This document shows positions 6,601 to 7,808 of a stretch of 7,808 bases of DNA, one piece after another. Made by a program: the position numbers and the translations under genes. The stretch spans positions 1 to 7,808 of the forward strand of contig CAZORB010000174.1 in the NCBI GenBank assembly GCA_964581825.1. Direction: 5' to 3'. The notes under the pieces were generated by a model, which was given only the letters and a program-made list of their open reading frames with translations, did not search any database and was not told the DNA's origin. Each line of letters starts with the position of its first letter. The stretch's first letter is position 1. This DNA comes from SYIM01 sp964581825. GTDB taxonomy: Bacteria; Pseudomonadota; Gammaproteobacteria; Burkholderiales; Burkholderiaceae_E.

Positions 6601-7808
6601 GCTGCGCACCGAGGCGCCGCGCGTGGTCACCGTCCAGGTGTCAAGCGTACTCACGCCCACGCTTGTCGCCGCGGGCAGCGTATCAATCACCCTCGCATCG
6701 GCGCAGGGTCTGCAGACCACTCCCACGCTCGCGTTGCCTGAGCGCATCGTCATGGCCGCAGCCGGCAATACCGCACTGGTATTGCCCGCCACAGGCCTGG
6801 GCGCGGGCGCTGGGATTGCGTCCTCGACCGGTGCCACGGTAACCCTGACTGCGCCGCAGTCGGGCAGCTGGGTCGCGCTCGATGATGATGTGTCAGCCGC
6901 CAACGCCGATGGCGTCATGGTGGATACGCAAACCGTTGAGGGCCGGGCAGTGCTGTTGCTGTCTGGCACGGTGGCTGCGCTCAATGCCTGGCTCTCGGCT
7001 GCGGGCAATCTGGCGTATCAGGGGCCGGCTGGCCTGGTTTCGATCGTGCTCGATACCGGAAGCGCCAACGCACCGCGCACAGCCTCGGCCACGATCAGTC
7101 TCGAATCGCAGCAAACCGTGCAGGCACCGCGCATCGTGTCGCTGCCCACGCAGCTCGCGATCACGGGTGGCACGCGGTCCACGCTCGCCTTCGATGGCGC
7201 AGCGCTCACGGCGGGCCTTGCGCCCACCGCGAATCTGTCGCTTACGCTCGCGTTGCCCGATGCGGCTCTACTTGCCTTGGGATCGGGCGAGGGTCTGAGT
7301 TTTGTTACGGCTGACGGCTCGGTGGTGGGTGCGCAATCAGGTCTGCGTACCCTTACGCTAACCGGCACCGCAGCCGAGCTGCAGGCATGGCTTGCCGGCA
7401 CCGGATCGCGTATTGCCTACACGGGCCCTGCGCTTACCGCCACCGGCACGGCCATTGCGCTCAAGGTGTCGCTTGTGAACGCCGCGGGCGTGGCCTCGCA
7501 GGGTGTCACGCTCACGGCGCCCGCGCAGCCTTCCGAGGCCAGCACCGGCGCGCGGCTGACGCTGCCTGCGTCGCTCATTGCTACATCGGGCGCGAAGGTG
7601 CCGCTGCTGCTTGGCGCGCTGCTGCAGTCGGCGGCGGGCACCGATTCGGTGGTGCTCGATATCGAAGCGCCGGCCAATCGCCTCAGCTTTGCGCTGACCT
7701 CGGGCGTGACCGCGGGTGCCGGCGCGAACTTCACGTTGGTTGAGGGCGGCACGGTTCACGTTGCCACGCGCTTAACCGGCACCGTTGATGCCATCAACAA
7801 TTTCTTCA
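2..7808 (+). CDS. Giant repetitive exoprotein/adhesin, internal fragment open at both ends (2602 codons)
   Basis: The frame beginning at base 2 stays free of stops to base 7807, leaving one extra base, so this is an internal part of a larger gene. No start or ribosome binding site can be chosen. The visible piece is roughly 250 kDa. From N to C it holds an acidic mixed segment (residues 1-204), Gly/Asp-punctuated beta repeats of haemagglutinin/beta-helix type (205-1274, broken by an acidic insert at 700-764), an acidic linker (1275-1426) and nine repeats of about 136 residues (1427-2602). I find no cysteine codon, few lysines and few aromatic residues. Such composition and repeats are known in giant secreted adhesins of proteobacteria, exported by type I, type V or related routes. 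The layout recalls LEPR-XLL-type giant proteins, but that assignment is from memory. Cell-surface adhesion or matrix formation is therefore inference. The export route cannot be told because both ends are missing. No catalytic motif was seen. Confidence 0.94.
614..2098 (+). other. Beta-repeat region 1 (haemagglutinin/beta-helix-like), residues 205-699
   Basis: Short alternating beta strands are separated by Gly/Asp/Asn turns. Examples are SADGDLQID, AGGDITLIAAG (residues 284-293), AAGDVSLDRL, AGGNLTLSVSDGS, ALDGDLTLDGSD, LIASGDIVQRG, IRIAAQGDIVVSDIDAG and LQSAEGNVVAAAP. This G-[GDS]-[DN]-[IVL]-x-[IVL] rhythm is typical of filamentous haemagglutinin-like right-handed beta-helix stems. The region ends with a module at about 1919-2098 (LTAGALAIEAAGSVG, then LALSSPGGAAITASG) that is repeated in looser form after 2780. 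A DDADGNS loop (881-901) may be a calcium site or simply a turn. The likely role is a rigid extracellular stalk. The fold is inferred from the repeat rhythm only. Confidence 0.6.
2099..2293 (+). other. Acidic Ala/Glu-rich insert dividing the beta-repeat region
   Basis: Residues 700-764 lose the Gly-punctuated strand rhythm and become rich in Ala, Glu and Pro, for example AEPALLAAAIEDES followed by ALEPVAEPLL. The beta-repeat rhythm resumes at about residue 765 with GSGSFSLRASGAITV. This looks like a flexible or partly helical spacer between two stalk segments. No enzymatic or binding motif is visible. Confidence 0.45.
2519..2740 (+). other. GGxITM / GGNIRL / GSI beta module (residues 840-913)
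   Basis: In order the module reads GGDIDLESRAGGITMAAQ, a short acidic stretch (SEVDDET), ASQGGNIRLAAAQTLQVSEVDA, and LSLISSAGSIVGD. This succession of strands is a recognisable block in large haemagglutinin-like exoproteins, as I recall them. It is immediately followed by the VSLIGQTLRLQA strand pair, which leads into the RGVG ... NPLR module. The assignment rests on motif order, not on an alignment I could run. Confidence 0.5.
2792..2938 (+). other. RGVG ... NPLR ... GDVRLYN beta module (residues 931-979)
   Basis: The module opens with QAARGVGEQ, then has an Ala/Thr/Gln-rich insert, then NPLRASVVRLSA and GDVRLYNVGELEL. In related giant exoproteins I recall the Gly-(Ile/Val)-Gly turn followed closely by N-P-L-R-T and a GDIYI strand. 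Here the two parts are separated by a longer insert (TTQTAADAV), so this copy is extended. It is followed by a looser copy of the same type of strand pairs up to about base 3090 (VHLINLGTLRVLSD). Confidence 0.45.
3824..4279 (+). other. Acidic Ala/Pro/Asp/Glu linker between beta stalk and repeat array (residues 1275-1426)
   Basis: After the last beta-helix-like strand (LTLVAAGFVT) the sequence becomes loose. There is a Tyr/Arg-containing stretch, then RYVDPDTGEITEGAV with a hairpin- or calcium-loop-like DPDTGE, then a run rich in Asp/Glu/Ala/Pro (EPVDAADEPVADPSENAAP) and a second acidic run (MDAGNEEQTLSDLTDTE) just before the first 136-residue unit. Between the two acidic runs lies a short strand-rich piece (SLTVSVTAREAVFVADP). 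I infer a flexible spacer joining two structurally different halves. No protease or sorting motif is recognisable. Confidence 0.5.
4280..4690 (+). repeat. Repeat unit 1 (137 residues)
   Basis: The opening strand is ILPGGLVVVPD, then GDGTLTLTLSVP, hallmark KGTEAALSAYL and close IRYNGLAG. It has the complete pattern, with the Tyr-x-Gly turn kept. It follows the acidic linker directly and ends in SIGLYGASRS. Confidence 0.75.
4691..5122 (+). repeat. Repeat unit 2 (144 residues)
   Basis: It opens with IASLPARLWVTAH, then LLRLTLAVPQSLAL, hallmark EGSAADLSTFI and close VRYTGPAG. Its tail is longer than in unit 1 and Ser/Val-rich, with two strand-like stretches (VVSVSAPVRLTVSLASS and SSLEVDLVAP). 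Confidence 0.75.
5123..5494 (+). repeat. Repeat unit 3 (124 residues, shortest complete unit)
   Basis: It opens with VAPAVLPVTPG, then GPITLTLAAQTG, hallmark TGTAAQLNTWLSAAGSL. The Tyr-x-Gly-Pro-Ala close is replaced by RVEATAD. The hallmark DNA around 5336-5390 is visibly similar to that of unit 4 around 5717-5771, but not identical. Confidence 0.75.
5495..5881 (+). repeat. Repeat unit 4 (129 residues)
   Basis: It opens with LKLPQAFTVPADG, then GTLRVTLSLTA, hallmark QGSAAQINAYLSAAAKL. The close is RHSGG, with His in place of the usual Tyr. The tail is short, strand-rich and ends near NLVPVA. Confidence 0.75.
5882..6322 (+). repeat. Repeat unit 5 (147 residues, longest; Gly/Ser-rich tail)
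   Basis: It opens with LSITAPANVLLDPSG, then DTLTVKLTAPVGG, hallmark SGTLSALNAYFRSFGSL. The turn is SYLVSASS, without Gly-Pro-Ala. A Gly/Ser/Met-containing tail (AQGGSLAPGNGGMLMVLSS) makes this unit longer than its neighbours. Its Lys at 6014 is the last lysine for over 480 residues. Confidence 0.7.
6323..6709 (+). repeat. Repeat unit 6 (129 residues, most degenerate)
   Basis: It opens with LVLPASVEVVSG, then NSVLEVVVSTTAGG in place of the usual Leu/Thr strand, hallmark RGTADDLDTYF and close LTLRTEAPRV. Both the Tyr-x-Gly turn and the LTLTL strand are lost, so this unit is recognised mainly by the hallmark and its spacing. Confidence 0.65.
6710..7117 (+). repeat. Repeat unit 7 (136 residues)
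   Basis: It opens with LALPERIVMAAAGN, then GATVTLTAPQSG, hallmark SGTVAALNAWLSAAGNL and close AYQGPAG. An acidic loop (LDDDVSAANADG) sits between the second strand pair and the hallmark. Confidence 0.75.
7118..7528 (+). repeat. Repeat unit 8 (137 residues)
   Basis: It opens with VSLPTQLAITGG, then NLSLTLALPDAALL, a GEGLSFVTADG strand, hallmark TGTAAELQAWLAGTG and close IAYTGPAL. It is among the best-preserved copies. Its GEGLSFV element matches the G-L-x-F strand seen in related repeats of other giant adhesins. Confidence 0.75.
7529..7807 (+). repeat. Repeat unit 9, cut by the window edge (93 residues visible)
   Basis: It opens with LTLPASLIATSG, then DSVVLDIEAPANRLSF, and hallmark TGTVDAINNFF, which is the last readable sequence. 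The expected close lies beyond the window, showing that the array and gene continue. Confidence 0.72.

Larger units (their letters stand above)
4280..7807 (+). repeat. Array of nine diverged ~136-residue Ig/cadherin-like repeat units (ninth partial)
   Basis: Each unit opens with a Pro-containing strand (L-P-x-x-[LIV]-x-[VI]), followed by a Leu-rich strand pair such as GTLTLTLSVP or LRLTLAVP. The hallmark then follows: [VL]-x-[LV]-x-G-[TS]-x(3)-[LI]-x(3)-[LIFY], usually ending in [IVL]-x-Y-x-G-P-A. The hallmark Gly codons lie at 4523, 4922, 5351, 5732, 6128, 6554, 6965, 7364 and 7778. The spacings are 133, 143, 127, 132, 142, 137, 133 and 138 codons. Giant proteobacterial adhesins carry comparable repeats of the type GTLADINAAL ... 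LTYTP ... LTVTV, thought to be extracellular beta sandwiches. Here the units are strongly diverged, and I see no near-identical DNA copies. The array continues beyond the window. Confidence 0.85.

Noticed and set aside
4397..7370. Recurring ACGCTCACGCT DNA words as a possible tandem DNA repeat or CRISPR-like array
   Set aside because: They encode the recurring Thr-Leu-Thr-Leu strand before each hallmark. Spacing follows the ~136-codon protein unit, the intervening sequence is coding, and the copies differ.
7387..7743. Plus-strand open frame of 118 codons
   Set aside because: It overlaps repeat units 8 and 9 in another frame. Its Arg/Ala/His/Cys-rich translation looks like a shadow, and the main frame reads straight through.
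1..7808. A defence, mobile-element or multi-gene system
   Set aside because: There is no gene boundary, transposase, nuclease, RNA gene or inverted repeat pair in the window. One reading frame of a repetitive exoprotein accounts for all of it.

Overview
The window is one uninterrupted piece of a single giant gene. Reading the + strand from position 2, I find 2602 codons with no stop up to the last base. The frame is open at both ends, so the start codon, signal peptide, C-terminus, promoter and terminator all lie outside. Base composition is G+C-rich (roughly two thirds by eye), with strong use of GCG, GGC, CTG, CGC and ATC. This fits a high-GC Gram-negative proteobacterium. I lean towards a betaproteobacterium because the layout resembles very large 'LEPR-XLL'/haemagglutinin-like surface proteins I associate with that group. 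That is recollection of a family style, not a search result.

The protein piece has four zones. (1) Residues 1-204 (2-613) are a mixed-composition, acidic N-terminal segment with Trp- and Tyr-containing modules. (2) Residues 205-1274 (614-3823) are a long run of short Gly/Asp-punctuated beta repeats (G-[GDNS]-[IL]-x-[IL]-x-[AS] style), as in FhaB-type haemagglutinins and other right-handed beta-helix exoproteins. An acidic Ala/Glu-rich insert at residues 700-764 divides it. (3) Residues 1275-1426 (3824-4279) are an acidic Ala/Pro/Asp/Glu-rich linker. (4) Residues 1427-2602 (4280-7807) are an array of nine diverged repeat units of about 136 residues, the ninth cut by the window edge. Each unit carries the hallmark G-[TS]-x(3)-[LI]-x(3)-[LIFY] near its middle. 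The units resemble the Ig/cadherin-like beta-sandwich repeats of giant RTX/VCBS-type adhesins.

The whole piece lacks cysteine as far as I can read it, is poor in lysine and aromatic residues, and is rich in Ala, Gly, Ser, Thr, Val and Leu. This composition is typical of a very long exported, surface-attached or released adhesin. No other gene, RNA gene, mobile element, CRISPR array or regulatory site is supported. The many other open frames on both strands are shadows of this gene. I see no multi-gene system here. What merits a second look is the size, the two-part architecture and the diverged repeat array.
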